A DNA stretch of 64,000 nucleotides from assembly GCA_020860515.1 (NCBI GenBank), contig JAJBUG010000040.1:1-64000 (forward strand), in the 5' to 3' direction. A program made the translations under genes and the position numbers. This stretch comes from Bacteroidales bacterium. GTDB taxonomy: Bacteria > Bacteroidota > Bacteroidia > Bacteroidales > Muribaculaceae. This document shows, piece after piece, positions 35,411 to 45,414 of the stretch. Below the pieces are notes generated by a model. The model did no database searches. It worked only from the letters and a program-made list of their open reading frames with translations, and was not told the origin of the DNA. Numbering within the stretch: the stretch's first letter is position 1; each line of letters opens with the position of its first letter.

Positions 35411-37708
35411 TTACTTGCGTTTGCGAGGCTGTTGCTTTTTCTTCTTTTTAGGCTGGCTGCTTTCTTCTTGCTGGGCTTGGCCTCCGCGCTGAGCCTTGGC
35501 TTTGGGCTTATGATTATGGCTGCGTTTGCGTGGGCGGTCAGCACCTGCGGGGCGACCGGCTGACTTGTCGGGATTTTCCAGACGGCCCAGGTCATCCACC
35601 ATCACGAAATCAAGCTGCTTTTTGTCGAGATTTGCACGAGCTACCTTTACCTTTACCTCATCACCAAGGCGATAGCGGTTGTTGTGGCGACGCCCAATCA
35701 GGCTATGATTCTTTTCGTCAAAGTCATAGTAATCATCTGCCAAGTCACGAATAGGCACCAAGCCTTCGCACTTGTTCTCGTTGAGCTCGACGTAAAGTCC
35801 CCATTCGGTAACCCCCGAGATTATGCCTTCGTACTCTTCGCCAAGATGCTCAGCCATATACTCCACCTGCTTGTACTTGATGGATGCTCGCTCGGCATTA
35901 GCTGCCAGTTGCTCCATCTCGCTGCTGTGCTTGCATTGCTCCTCCAGCTTCTCTTTGTCCACCGCGCGGCCTCCCTTAAGGTAGCGCTCGAGCAATCGAT
36001 GCACCATCATGTCGGGGTAGCGACGAATAGGCGAGGTAAAGTGGGTGTAATATTCAAATCCCAAGCCATAGTGGCCAATATTGTCGGTTGTGTACACAGC
36101 CTTAGCCATCGAACGAATAGCCAGAGTAGAAAGGAAGTTTTCTTCACCTTTGCCCTTTACATCCTGCAGCATTTTGTTGAGGCTGCGATTCACTTCGCGA
36201 CTGCTGCCAGTAGAGCGAATCTTGTAGCCAAAGGTGGATGACAAAGAGGCCAGATCGGCCAGCTTGCCAGGATCGGGCATATCATGCACGCGGTAAACAA
36301 AAGGCTTCGGTTTCTTTTTGCCTCCTGGGCAGCCGATGGCTGTTGCCACAGTCTTATTGGCCAAGAGCATGAACTCCTCGATAAGCTTATTGGCATCTTT
36401 GGCTTCCTTGAAGTAAACTCCGATTGGTCGGCCCTCATCGTCAATGTCGAATCGTACCTCTACGCGGTCAAAATCAATAGAACCGTTATCGTAACGTTCT
36501 TTACGCATGATTTTAGCCAATTCATTGAGGGTGGTCAGCTCTTCAGCAAATTCGCCTTCGCCCTTTTCGATTATGTCTTGAGCCTCTTCGTAGGCGAATC
36601 TGCGATTGCTGCGGATTACTGTGCGACAAATCTTATGATTCACCACCTTGGCCCCAGGGGTCATCTCAAATATTGTGGAGAATGTTAGCTTGTCTTCATC
36701 GGGGCGCAGCGAGCAAATGCCATTGCAAAGATGCTCAGGGAGCATTGGCACTACGCGGTCAACGAGATAGACTGAGGTGGCGCGTTTTTCGGCTTCATGC
36801 TCGATGATAGTGTTGGGGTGCACATAATGGGTGACGTCGGCGATATGCACGCCTACTTCGAAATTGCCATTGGGAAGTCTTCTAATCGATAAGGCATCGT
36901 CAAAGTCCTTAGCATCTTTGGGGTCGATGGTGAATGTAGTCACGCTGCGCATGTCAAGACGCTTGGCCACTTCTTCGGGGGTGATGCCAGCCTTGATGCG
37001 GTCAGCCGCTTTCTCCACAGCTTCAGGATATTTGTATGGAAGCCCGAACTCAGCCAAGATGGCATGTTGCTCAGCGTTGTTTTCACCTGTCTTGCCCAAA
37101 ATGTCAATAACCTCGCCCTTGGGATTCTTGGCATCTTCGGGCCATTCGGTGATTTTCACTATGGCCTTGTCGCCAGTTTCCCCTCCTTTGAGCTTGCTCT
37201 TGGGAATAAAAATGTCAGTGGCAAGATATTTTGAATCTGTGAGCAGGTAGGCAAAATGCTTGTCAACCTGCAGTGTGCCGATAAACACTTGGTCGTTCTT
37301 CTGTAGAATAGCTGTGACGATGGCCTCGGGCTCGCTTCCCTTTTTGCGAGCAGCAAGAGCCACCTCCACGCGATCGCCATTGAGAGCGTGCATGGAGTTG
37401 CGTTCGGCCACTGCTATGGTTTCTCCCTCGTCGGTCACCACGCTGTTTTTGCCATTTGCGCGGCGCACAAACACGCCCTGTGCGGTCACAGTGCGCGATA
37501 CAGCCTTGTATTTCCCCGGCGACACTTCCACGAGGTCGCCATCGAAGGCCAGTTCGGCCAGAGCCATGGCCACAGCCCTCTGCTGTGCCGGAGCCCCATA
37601 GCCAAGGGCTGCTGACACTTGATGATAGTTGAAAGTGTTGTTTTGTTGGCTCTCAACATAGTCAAGCACTTGCGCCCGCAGTTGCTTGCCTGAAACGCTT
37701 TTTTTCAT
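35411..37708 (-). CDS. rnr: Ribonuclease R
   Basis: 765 residues. A 3'-5' exoribonuclease of the RNase II/R family that degrades structured RNA. Order of domains: N-terminal winged helix, two cold-shock domains, the RNB catalytic domain with TIDPKDAKDFDDALS (metal-binding Asp residues) and HYGLGFEYYTHFTSPIRRYP, then an S1 domain (EEYEGIISGVTEWGLYVEL). A basic, Gln/Lys-rich tail (PKKKKKQQPRKRK) follows, typical of RNase R. It lies between gyrB (17 bp upstream) and folB. Confidence 0.96.
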   Translation of the reverse strand: MKKSVSGKQLRAQVLDYVESQQNNTFNYHQVSAALGYGAPAQQRAVAMALAELAFDGDLVEVSPGKYKAVSRTVTAQGVFVRRANGKNSVVTDEGETIAVAERNSMHALNGDRVEVALAARKKGSEPEAIVTAILQKNDQVFIGTLQVDKHFAYLLTDSKYLATDIFIPKSKLKGGETGDKAIVKITEWPEDAKNPKGEVIDILGKTGENNAEQHAILAEFGLPYKYPEAVEKAADRIKAGITPEEVAKRLDMRSVTTFTIDPKDAKDFDDALSIRRLPNGNFEVGVHIADVTHYVHPNTIIEHEAEKRATSVYLVDRVVPMLPEHLCNGICSLRPDEDKLTFSTIFEMTPGAKVVNHKICRTVIRSNRRFAYEEAQDIIEKGEGEFAEELTTLNELAKIMRKERYDNGSIDFDRVEVRFDIDDEGRPIGVYFKEAKDANKLIEEFMLLANKTVATAIGCPGGKKKPKPFVYRVHDMPDPGKLADLASLSSTFGYKIRSTGSSREVNRSLNKMLQDVKGKGEENFLSTLAIRSMAKAVYTTDNIGHYGLGFEYYTHFTSPIRRYPDMMVHRLLERYLKGGRAVDKEKLEEQCKHSSEMEQLAANAERASIKYKQVEYMAEHLGEEYEGIISGVTEWGLYVELNENKCEGLVPIRDLADDYYDFDEKNHSLIGRRHNNRYRLGDEVKVKVARANLDKKQLDFVMVDDLGRLENPDKSAGRPAGADRPRKRSHNHKPKAKAQRGGQAQQEESSQPKKKKKQQPRKRK

Positions 37709-37725
37709 ATATTGTACATCAATTA

Positions 37726-39669
37726 TTACGCATCGATATTTGCGTAGTTGGCGTTAGCCTCAATGAAGTCGCGTCGAGGACCTACATCTTCGCCCATGAG
37801 CATCGAGAAGATACGGTCGGCCTCGGCGGCATCCTGAATAGTGACTTGCTTGAGCATGCGATGCTCAGGATCCATTGTGGTGTCCTTGAGTTCGCGGTCA
37901 CTCATCTCGCCCAGACCTTTGTAGCGCTGGATGGTGGTCTTTTCTTGACCGTACTTCATCATGAAGTTGTTGACTTGCTGGTCGGTCCAGCAATATTCTT
38001 CGGCTTTTCCGCCCTTCTGCTTGCATTTGTAGAGTGGGGGAGTGGCCAGATACAGGTAGCCATTCTCAATGATGGGCCTCATGCGGCGGAAGAAGAATGT
38101 CATAAGCAATGTAGCAATGTGCGCTCCATCGACATCGGCATCAGTCATGATGATGATCTTGTGGTAAGCCAGCTTGCTGAGGTTGGCTTCCTTAGGATCG
38201 TCCTCCGTCCCAATAGTAACACGCAAGGCGCGGAAAAGGTTGGAAATCTCTTCGTTGTCAAGGATTTTGTGCTCCATGGCTTTCTCCACATTCAGAATTT
38301 TGCCGCGCAGAGGCAGAATGGCCTGGGTCACTCGGTCGCGAGCCTGTTTGGCTGTGCCGCCGGCGGAATCTCCCTCCACGATGAATAGCTCGCAATCCTC
38401 GGCAGTGCGGCTGCTGCAGTCGGCCAGTTTTCCAGGCAGACCTCCTCCGCTGAGAGGGCTCTTGCGAAGCACTTGCTTGCGGGCGTTGTAAGCAGCGTGG
38501 CGGGCCTGGGCAGCAAGGATTACCTTCTCTACGATGGTGCGCGCCTGCTTGGGATGTTCTTCCAAGTATTGTGCCAAGGCTTCGCTTACTGCTGATTGCA
38601 CTGCTCCAGCCACTTCGCTGTTGCCAAGCTTGGTTTTCGTCTGGCCTTCAAACTGAGGCTCCATTACCTTTACGGAAACCACTGCTGTGAGGCCTTCGCG
38701 GAAGTCTTCGCTTGAAATCTCCACCTTGGCATTCTTGAGCAGATTGTTCTCCTCGGCGTACTTCTTCAGGGTTAAAGTCAGACCGCGACGGAAACCTGTA
38801 AGATGAGTGCCACCCTCGATAGTGTTGATATTGTTGACGAACGAGTACACGTTCTCATTGAAAGTCGTATTGTAAGTCAGGGCCACCTCCACTGGGATGC
38901 CCTGGCGCTCAGTGTCGAGATGAATCACATCTTCAATCAGCGGCTCCTTGCTGGCGTCGATGTAACGCACAAATTCATTGAGTCCCTCCTTGGAATAATA
39001 TGTTTCGCGGTGGGGCTTCCCAGTGACCTGGTCAATGTCGCGGAGGTCGGTCAAATGCAGGGTTATGCCAGCATTCAAGTGGGCCAGGTCGCGCAGACGA
39101 TTGCTGAGAGTGGAGAAGTCGTATTCTGTCACGGTGAAAATTGTGTCGTCGGGGCGGAATGTGATGGTTGTGCCTGTGGTGTCGCTGTCACCGATTATGG
39201 TAAGCTCACTGGTCGGCTTGCCGTAGGCGTATTCTTGCATATACACCTTGCCATCGCGGCGCACCTCGGCGCGGAGGTATGACGAAAGGGCGTTGACGCA
39301 GCTCACGCCCACGCCATGTAGACCGCCCGATACTTTGTAACTGCCTTTGTCGAATTTGCCCCCCGCATGGAGCACTGTCAGGACCACCTCGAGGGCGCTC
39401 TTGTGCTCTTTTTCGTGCATATCTACGGGGATGCCGCGACCGTCGTCGACCACGGTGATTGAGTTGTCAGCGTTGATTGTCACATCGATGTGCTTGGCGT
39501 AACCGGCGAGGGCCTCGTCGATAGAGTTGTCAACAACTTCGTACACCAAGTGGTGCAAACCTTTCTCGGAGATATCGCCAATGTACATGGCTGGGCGCTT
39601 GCGCACGGCCTCCAGGCCTTCTAGCACCTGGATATTACTGGCGCTATACTCTTCTTCTAATTCTGCCAT
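37726..39669 (-). CDS. gyrB: DNA gyrase subunit B
   Basis: 647 residues. ATPase subunit of the type IIA topoisomerase that introduces negative supercoils. Motifs are the GHKL ATPase VVDDGRGIPVD and GLHGVGVSCVNALS, and the Toprim residues EGDSAGGTAKQARDR and ImTDADVDGAHI. The C-terminus ends with MLMGEDVGPRRDFIEANA. Gyrase rather than topoisomerase IV is favoured by the N-terminus and the GyrB-type tail. It is first in the gyrB-rnr-folB transcript. Confidence 0.95.
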   Translation of the reverse strand: MAELEEEYSASNIQVLEGLEAVRKRPAMYIGDISEKGLHHLVYEVVDNSIDEALAGYAKHIDVTINADNSITVVDDGRGIPVDMHEKEHKSALEVVLTVLHAGGKFDKGSYKVSGGLHGVGVSCVNALSSYLRAEVRRDGKVYMQEYAYGKPTSELTIIGDSDTTGTTITFRPDDTIFTVTEYDFSTLSNRLRDLAHLNAGITLHLTDLRDIDQVTGKPHRETYYSKEGLNEFVRYIDASKEPLIEDVIHLDTERQGIPVEVALTYNTTFNENVYSFVNNINTIEGGTHLTGFRRGLTLTLKKYAEENNLLKNAKVEISSEDFREGLTAVVSVKVMEPQFEGQTKTKLGNSEVAGAVQSAVSEALAQYLEEHPKQARTIVEKVILAAQARHAAYNARKQVLRKSPLSGGGLPGKLADCSSRTAEDCELFIVEGDSAGGTAKQARDRVTQAILPLRGKILNVEKAMEHKILDNEEISNLFRALRVTIGTEDDPKEANLSKLAYHKIIIMTDADVDGAHIATLLMTFFFRRMRPIIENGYLYLATPPLYKCKQKGGKAEEYCWTDQQVNNFMMKYGQEKTTIQRYKGLGEMSDRELKDTTMDPEHRMLKQVTIQDAAEADRIFSMLMGEDVGPRRDFIEANANYANIDA

Positions 39670-39740
39670 ATCTGTTTATGATGTTAGTCTCTATGTGTCA
39701 ATGTGTTGAGGCCAAGATTATGAGCCTCGCTTTCAAGGTA

Positions 39741-39772
39741 CAAAGTTACGAATTTTTTCTGATATGACCAAA
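39741..39772 (-). promoter_or_regulatory. Promoter of gyrB-rnr-folB
   Basis: On the minus strand TTTG (39772-39769) and TAACTTTG (39748-39741), 20 bp apart, about 70 nt before the gyrB ATG. Confidence 0.7.
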
Positions 39773-39880
39773 TAAAAAACCGAGAATATGCCCCTTGCGG
39801 GGAGCCTGGCGCCAGCGCTTGGAAGTTATGGGCTAAAATCTTCCTAAGCAGTTGGTTTATTGGCCATTTTGCAATGTTGC

Positions 39881-39937
39881 GTAACATTTGGGATATTTTA
39901 TGTTACATTTTTGAGGTCAAATGTAACGTAACTTTTA
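39881..39937. promoter_or_regulatory. Candidate operator repeats before xylan operon
   Basis: GTAACATTT at 39881, then the inverted pair GTTACATTT (39902-39910) and AAATGTAAC (39919-39927), then GTAACTTTT. The repeated and inverted GTAACATTT-like sequences lie 45-100 bp upstream of the operon's -7 box, a usual place for an activator site. The regulator is not in the window. Confidence 0.45.
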
Positions 39938-39980
39938 TGGGAAAAATACAAAAAATCAATTTTTTTCGACATTTTGGTTG

Positions 39981-39988
39981 TAACTTTG
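39981..39988 (+). promoter_or_regulatory. -7 box of xylan operon promoter
   Basis: TAACTTTG, 43 bp before the first ATG (40032). There is no good -33 box at the usual distance, as expected for a promoter that needs an activator. Confidence 0.55.
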
Positions 39989-40031
39989 CAATGTCGATAA
40001 TTCAATCAGAACATATAATGGAATCGACACC

Positions 40032-41723
40032 ATGAAACCAATCAAAAATAGCAATTACAACAAACTCCGAAGAATGGGTGCCAATAGAATGATAATAACC
40101 GTAGCGGTCATTGGTTCGTGCCTAATGGCAGGAGCCAAGGTGACGCTGCCGTCGGTGCTTAGCAGCGGCATGGTGGTACAGCACGATGTGCCCCTGGTGC
40201 TGTGGGGCACTGGCGATTCAGGAGAGAAAGTTGAAATTAAGGTTAATGGAAAGAAGGTGGCATCAGCCATTGCTGATCAGCAAGGACGCTGGCGCGCTGA
40301 GGCTCCAGCATTGAAAGCCGGAGGACCTTATGAAATCCAAATTGGAGATTTGACCATCAACGATGTGCTCAGCGGGGATGTGCTGCTTTGCTCAGGTCAG
40401 AGCAATATGGAACTTCCTGTAAGGAGAGTGACTGATATGTTCGCCAAGGAAATTGCATCTTACCAAAACTCCCAGGTGCGCCAATATATAGTGCCCAAAG
40501 AGTTTGAATTTGACGGTCCTCGCCAAGACACCAGCCAGGCTGCGTGGCTGCCTGCAGACCAACAAAACGTGATGAATTTCTCAGCTTTGGCTTATTTTAT
40601 TGCAAAGGATCTCAACTCACGCACTGGGCGACCGGTGGGCATCATCAATGCCAGCTGGGGTGGCACTCCGATAGAGGCTTGGATAAGCGAAGAGGAACTG
40701 GCCGAAAGCTATCCTTACGCTGTGGCTCAAAAGGCTATTTACAATGATGCTGACTATCGCCAGGATTTGAAAAAAATGGAAGGTGAAAACTATGCGCGTT
40801 GGAACTCAGTCCTTTATGCCTTGGACTCAGGTGTAAGCGGTCAGCAAAAATGGTATGACCCAGCGCTCGACGATTCTGACTGGGACACAGTAGATATTTT
40901 CGCTGAGGCATGGAGCAATGATGGCTTGAATCCAATCAACGGCAGCCACTGGCTGCGCAAGTCGGTGACGGTGCCAGCTGAATGGGCAGGAAAGCCTGCC
41001 ACGGTGCGGTTAGGTTGCATCGTGGATGCAGAGTCGGTGTATGTAAATGGCACTTTCGTTGGCACCACCTCCTATCAGTATCCTCCGCGCATTTACCAAG
41101 TGCCTGAGGGCGTGTTGAAAGAGGGAGAGAATAATGTCACTGTGAGGCTGATTAGCCAGTCGGGCCGAGGGCATTTTGTGAAAGAAAAGCCGTACAAACT
41201 GATCCTTGGCGGTCAAAATCTGCTTTCAGATGAGCCACAGCCAGAAATTTCCCTGGAGGGCGAATGGAAGTACAAGCTTGGGGCCAGAATGCCCCAGGGG
41301 CCTGGCATGATGTTCTACTGCTATCTCCCCGCAGTGCTTTACAATGGCATGATCGCTCCGGTAATCCACTATCCTGTGGCAGGTGCGGTATGGTATCAGG
41401 GCGAGAGTAATGTGGACCGTAGGAACGAATATGCAGATTTGATGAGCTTGCTGGTAGGAAATTGGCGCAAAAGCAGTGATGACGCCACGATGCCTTTCTA
41501 TATTATAGAATTAGCCGACTTCCTGCATCCAAGCGATGTGTCTGGGCGCAAAGCTTGGGCTGAAATGCGCCAGCAACAAGCCAAGGCAGCACAGAAAATC
41601 CCAGGTTGCCAACTGATAAAAAACAGCGACCTCGGCGAATGGAATGATATTCACCCGTTGGATAAGAAAACATTGGGCAGCCGCTTGTCGGAAGCCATTT
41701 ACAATAATTTGAAAAACAAATAA
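40032..41723 (+). CDS. SGNH acetylesterase (sialate O-acetylesterase family; probable acetyl-xylan esterase)
   Basis: 563 residues with a signal anchor near residues 20-38 (MIITVAVIGSCLMAGA). The SGNH blocks are visible: LLCSGQSNMELPV with the nucleophile Ser, INASWGGTPIEAWIS, and VWYQGESNVDRRNEY; the His region is WNDIHPLDKKTLG. An inserted beta-sandwich at about residues 255-400 is typical of family members. Database names call such proteins sialate esterases, but the first position in a xylan operon argues for removal of acetyl groups from xylan. It precedes the symporter by 2 bp. Confidence 0.85.
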   Translation: MKPIKNSNYNKLRRMGANRMIITVAVIGSCLMAGAKVTLPSVLSSGMVVQHDVPLVLWGTGDSGEKVEIKVNGKKVASAIADQQGRWRAEAPALKAGGPYEIQIGDLTINDVLSGDVLLCSGQSNMELPVRRVTDMFAKEIASYQNSQVRQYIVPKEFEFDGPRQDTSQAAWLPADQQNVMNFSALAYFIAKDLNSRTGRPVGIINASWGGTPIEAWISEEELAESYPYAVAQKAIYNDADYRQDLKKMEGENYARWNSVLYALDSGVSGQQKWYDPALDDSDWDTVDIFAEAWSNDGLNPINGSHWLRKSVTVPAEWAGKPATVRLGCIVDAESVYVNGTFVGTTSYQYPPRIYQVPEGVLKEGENNVTVRLISQSGRGHFVKEKPYKLILGGQNLLSDEPQPEISLEGEWKYKLGARMPQGPGMMFYCYLPAVLYNGMIAPVIHYPVAGAVWYQGESNVDRRNEYADLMSLLVGNWRKSSDDATMPFYIIELADFLHPSDVSGRKAWAEMRQQQAKAAQKIPGCQLIKNSDLGEWNDIHPLDKKTLGSRLSEAIYNNLKNK

Positions 41724-41725
41724 TT

Positions 41726-43183
41726 ATGGACCTGGAATTGACACAATCCTCACAATCGGCGAGTGCTCAGGCATCTAAGGCAAAGGGATTTTACAAATTG
41801 TCGTGGCTGCAACGCATTGGATTTGGAGCGGGCGACATGGCTCAAAACCTCATCTATCAGACGGTGAGCATGTATCTGCTCTTCTTCTATACCAATGTTT
41901 ACGGCCTTGGCCCAGGCGTAGCCGCCATAATGTTTTTGATTGTGCGCATCGTGGACGTGATTTGGGACCCCTTGGTAGGCACTTATGTGGATAAGCATGA
42001 CCCACGCTGGGGCAAATATCGCAGCTATTTGCTCCTGGCTGGCATCCCACTCACTGGCTTTGCCATCCTTTGCTTTTGGAATGGTTTCTCGGGTTCACTG
42101 CTATATGCATATATTACTTATGTGGGACTGTCGATGTGCTATACTGTGGTGAATGTGCCTTATGGCGCGCTGAATGCATCGATGACCCGCGACACTAATG
42201 AAATAACCATTCTCACCAGCACACGCATGTTCATGGCCAACCTTGGTGGCTTGGCCGTGGGCATGGGTATTCCAATTGTGCTGCGCCTGTTCGACCCCAG
42301 CGAAAGTGGGGACATGAGCACCACCGATTCTGCTTGGCTTTCTACGATGACCGTGTACGGACTTATCGGCTTGGCTTTGCTTGTGTTCTGTTTCAGCCAA
42401 TCGCGTGAACGCGTGGTAATGGACAAGAAAGAGACTGCCAATGTCAAAGTCTCAGATCTTTGGATGGAATTTGCCCACAACACACCGCTGCGAGTATTGG
42501 CATTCTTCTTTATCACAGCTTTCGCCATGATGAGCGTGGGCAATGCGGCAGGAGCCTATTATGTCAATTACAATATCCACGGCAGTGCAGGCGAATTGTC
42601 AGTATTCATGGGCCTTGGTTCGATTCCTGCATTCATATTCATGCCAATGATACCGGCCATAAAGAAGATGGTTGGAAAGAAAGGGATGTTCTACATCTTC
42701 TTGTTGATTGCCATCTTGGGCATGGCGATGCTTTACGTAGTATCAAAAATGGATAGCCTTGCCAATGTGCAATGGGGTGCCTACTCGGCCCAGATGTGGC
42801 TAGTGTATGTGGCTCAGTTTGTGAAGTCAACAGGTGTGATCGTTGCCACTGGCTATATGTGGGCGCTCGTGCCTGAGGTTATCAGTTATGGAGAATATAC
42901 TACGGGTCGCCGCATCTCGGGTATCGTCAACGCTCTTACAGGCATCTTTTACAAGGCAGGCATGGCTCTTGGCGGCGTAGTTCCAGGTGCGGTGTTGGCC
43001 TGGGTGGGCTTCAACCACGAGGCACCCGAGCAGACTTGGATGGCCCAGGAGGGTATCCTGTGGCTTGTGGCCGTGATACCAGCTATTTTGCTGCTCCTCG
43101 CCATGTTCATTATTTCGCGTTACGAACTCGACGATGATCGCATCGATGCCATTAACGCAGAAATTGAAAAGCGTCACAAATAA
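41726..43183 (+). CDS. GPH-family sugar:cation symporter
   Basis: 485 residues with 12 predicted membrane segments, inner membrane. GPH (glycoside-pentoside-hexuronide, MelB-like) signatures include IGFGAGDMAQNLIYQ, DPLVGTYVDKHDPRWGKYR and VVNVPYGALNASMTRD. In this operon it probably imports xylo-oligosaccharides or glucuronoxylan fragments released by the exported enzymes. An equivalent symporter occurs in the xylanase clusters of Prevotella and Bacteroides. No SusC/SusD genes accompany it. Confidence 0.9.
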   Translation: MDLELTQSSQSASAQASKAKGFYKLSWLQRIGFGAGDMAQNLIYQTVSMYLLFFYTNVYGLGPGVAAIMFLIVRIVDVIWDPLVGTYVDKHDPRWGKYRSYLLLAGIPLTGFAILCFWNGFSGSLLYAYITYVGLSMCYTVVNVPYGALNASMTRDTNEITILTSTRMFMANLGGLAVGMGIPIVLRLFDPSESGDMSTTDSAWLSTMTVYGLIGLALLVFCFSQSRERVVMDKKETANVKVSDLWMEFAHNTPLRVLAFFFITAFAMMSVGNAAGAYYVNYNIHGSAGELSVFMGLGSIPAFIFMPMIPAIKKMVGKKGMFYIFLLIAILGMAMLYVVSKMDSLANVQWGAYSAQMWLVYVAQFVKSTGVIVATGYMWALVPEVISYGEYTTGRRISGIVNALTGIFYKAGMALGGVVPGAVLAWVGFNHEAPEQTWMAQEGILWLVAVIPAILLLLAMFIISRYELDDDRIDAINAEIEKRHK

Positions 43184-43214
43184 TCGGGGAAACAATCAAT
43201 CAAAATATCAACAA

Positions 43215-44348
43215 ATGGAAAATCGGATTAAATATATGTTGGCAGTCGCCAGTGCAGCTGTGGCTTTGGTCACTGTGCAAGGTTGCAGCTGCACATCTGC
43301 CACTGCGCAAGAGCTACTGGCCTTGAAGGATCTCTATGGGGATTACTTCAAAATGGGCGCCGCTATCAACACGAGCCAGGTTTCAGGCAGCGATTCCTTG
43401 GGCCAAGCTACGGTGAAAAAGCATTTTAATAGCATTGTGGCAGAGAATTGCATGAAAAGTGAGAAAATTCATCCTGAGCGCGACCGATATGACTGGGTGC
43501 CAGCTGATAGTTTTGTAAACTTTGGTACTGAAAATGGGATGCAAGTCGTTGGGCATTGCTTAGTGTGGCATTCTCAGCTCGCCCCTTGGTTCCCATTGGA
43601 TGACAATGGAAAATTAGTATGTGCTGACACTTTGCGCCAACGCATGGCTGACCATATTAATGCAGTAGTGGGTCGGTATAAGGGGCGCGTTCAGGTGTGG
43701 GATGTGTGCAACGAGGTTATTCTCGATGATGGCACTTACCGCGAGAGCCCATTCTATCAGATTCTTGGCAAGGAGTACATTCCGTTGGCTTTCAAGTTGG
43801 CTCATGAGGCCGATCCTGATGCTATGCTCGCAATAAATGATTTCAATATGGCCACTTCTGCCAAGCGCGAAGCCTATGTAGCTCTGGTAAATGATATGAA
43901 GGCTCAGGGGCTGAGGGTTGATGCAATCGGCATGCAAGCGCATATCGGCATGGACTATCCCGACTTTGGTGAATTTGAAAAGTCAATCGAGGCATTTGCT
44001 GGCACAGGTTGTCAAGTGATGATCACCGAATGGGACATGAGCGCATTGCCTACGGTAAAACGCACGGCTAATATCTCCGAAACTGTAGAGTATGAGGAAA
44101 TGCTCAATCCTTATCCAAATGGGCTGCCTCAAGATGTGGCTGCAGAATGGAACCAGCGAATGACCGACTTCATGACCATGCTTCTGCGCCATAGCGATAA
44201 GATTACGCGCTTCAATGCGTGGGGCGTATGCGATAGCGACTCTTGGAAAAATGGCTGGCCAGTGCCTGGGCGTGTGGACTATCCGCTACTATTCGACCGC
44301 AATTATCAGATGAAGCCTTTCCTAACCGCTGTGCTCAATAATAATTAA
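43215..44348 (+). CDS. Endo-1,4-beta-xylanase, GH10
   Basis: 377 residues from the ATG at 43215; a longer frame from 43134 overlaps the symporter gene. The signal sequence ends in a lipobox-like VQGCSC, so it is probably a lipoprotein. It is a single GH10 domain: GHCLVWHSQLAPWF, the acid/base Glu in VWDVCNEVILDDG, QAHIGM, and the nucleophile Glu in MITEWDMSALP. It cleaves internal beta-1,4 links of xylan. The next gene is a GH43 enzyme 45 bp downstream. Confidence 0.94.
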   Translation: MENRIKYMLAVASAAVALVTVQGCSCTSATAQELLALKDLYGDYFKMGAAINTSQVSGSDSLGQATVKKHFNSIVAENCMKSEKIHPERDRYDWVPADSFVNFGTENGMQVVGHCLVWHSQLAPWFPLDDNGKLVCADTLRQRMADHINAVVGRYKGRVQVWDVCNEVILDDGTYRESPFYQILGKEYIPLAFKLAHEADPDAMLAINDFNMATSAKREAYVALVNDMKAQGLRVDAIGMQAHIGMDYPDFGEFEKSIEAFAGTGCQVMITEWDMSALPTVKRTANISETVEYEEMLNPYPNGLPQDVAAEWNQRMTDFMTMLLRHSDKITRFNAWGVCDSDSWKNGWPVPGRVDYPLLFDRNYQMKPFLTAVLNNN

Positions 44349-44393
44349 CCATTCCTCCTTTTCACTCTTATCCCTTTCACTCTTACTTAAAAA

Positions 44394-45350
44394 ATGGCAA
44401 GATACCTATTTCCGGCTGATTTTATGGCCGATCCATCAGTGCATGTGTTCAACGACCGAATCTATATCTATCCCAGCCATGACTGGGAGGAAGGCAACAT
44501 TGAAAATGACAATGGCGACTGCTACATAATGAAGGACTACCATGTGCTATCGACCGACGACCCTATGCATGGCGAGGTAATAGACCATGGCAAGGTGTTG
44601 GACGTGCAGGACGTGCCTTGGGCGCGTCGCCAAATGTGGGACAACGACTGTGCTGAAAAAGATGGCAAATACTATATGTATTTCCCTGCCAAAGACCATA
44701 ACGATGTATTTCATATCGGTGTGGCTGTGGCCGACAAGCCTGAGGGTCCATTCGTGCCAATGCCCGATCCTATCCGAGGCAGCTACAGCATGGATATATG
44801 CGTGTTCAAGGATGGTGACGATTACTATATGTACTTTGGTGGCATTTGGGGTGGACAGCTTCAGCGGTATCGCGATAATCTGGCGATTGAAAATCCCCAC
44901 CTCCCTGCGGAAGATGAGCCTGCGCTGCCAGGCCGTGTAGTGAAGCTCAGCAGCGATATGCTGCAGTTTGCCGAAGAGCCAAAGCCGGTGGTAATCCTGA
45001 ATGAAAATGGCAAGCCGCTTGTGCAAGGCGACCCGCATCGCTTCTTTGAAGCCAGTTGGATGCACAAGCGCGGCAATAAATATTATTTCTCTTATTCTAC
45101 TGGCGACAATCACACAATTTGTTACGCCGTAGGGGATAATCCTTATGGCCCATTCACTTTCAAGGGTGTGCTTCTCCAGCCCGTAGTAGGCTGGACCACA
45201 CATCATTGCATCGTAGAGCACAAGGGCAAATGGTACTTCTTCTTCCACGATAGCCAACCATCTGGTGGCAAGAGTTGGCTGCGCAGCCTGAAGTGTGAAG
45301 AATTATATTATGATGCTGATGACAATATTCTGCCAATTAAAAACGTTTAA
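44394..45350 (+). CDS. Glycoside hydrolase family 43 (beta-xylosidase/alpha-arabinofuranosidase)
   Basis: 318 residues and no signal peptide, so it is cytoplasmic. It is a five-blade propeller with the base Asp in FMADPSVHVFNDRIYIYPSH, the pKa-modulating Asp in SYSMDICVFKDGDDYY and the acid Glu in HRFFEASWMHKRGNKYY. Xylosidase and arabinofuranosidase activities both occur in this family; the specificity cannot be decided here. It would hydrolyse short oligosaccharides after uptake by the symporter. Confidence 0.9.
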   Translation: MARYLFPADFMADPSVHVFNDRIYIYPSHDWEEGNIENDNGDCYIMKDYHVLSTDDPMHGEVIDHGKVLDVQDVPWARRQMWDNDCAEKDGKYYMYFPAKDHNDVFHIGVAVADKPEGPFVPMPDPIRGSYSMDICVFKDGDDYYMYFGGIWGGQLQRYRDNLAIENPHLPAEDEPALPGRVVKLSSDMLQFAEEPKPVVILNENGKPLVQGDPHRFFEASWMHKRGNKYYFSYSTGDNHTICYAVGDNPYGPFTFKGVLLQPVVGWTTHHCIVEHKGKWYFFFHDSQPSGGKSWLRSLKCEELYYDADDNILPIKNV

Positions 45351-45414
45351 TCTTATACACTTCTAAAATTACGTGACAACAAGATTGATTAGGTTAGATT
45401 TTAGGATTGGTATT

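Noticed and set aside
40032..41723. Role in sialic acid metabolism
   Set aside because: The family name suggests it, but no sialidase, NanA or related gene is near; the operon is for xylan.
44547..45257. 236-codon minus-strand ORF opposite GH43
   Set aside because: A shadow of the GH43 frame without signals of its own.
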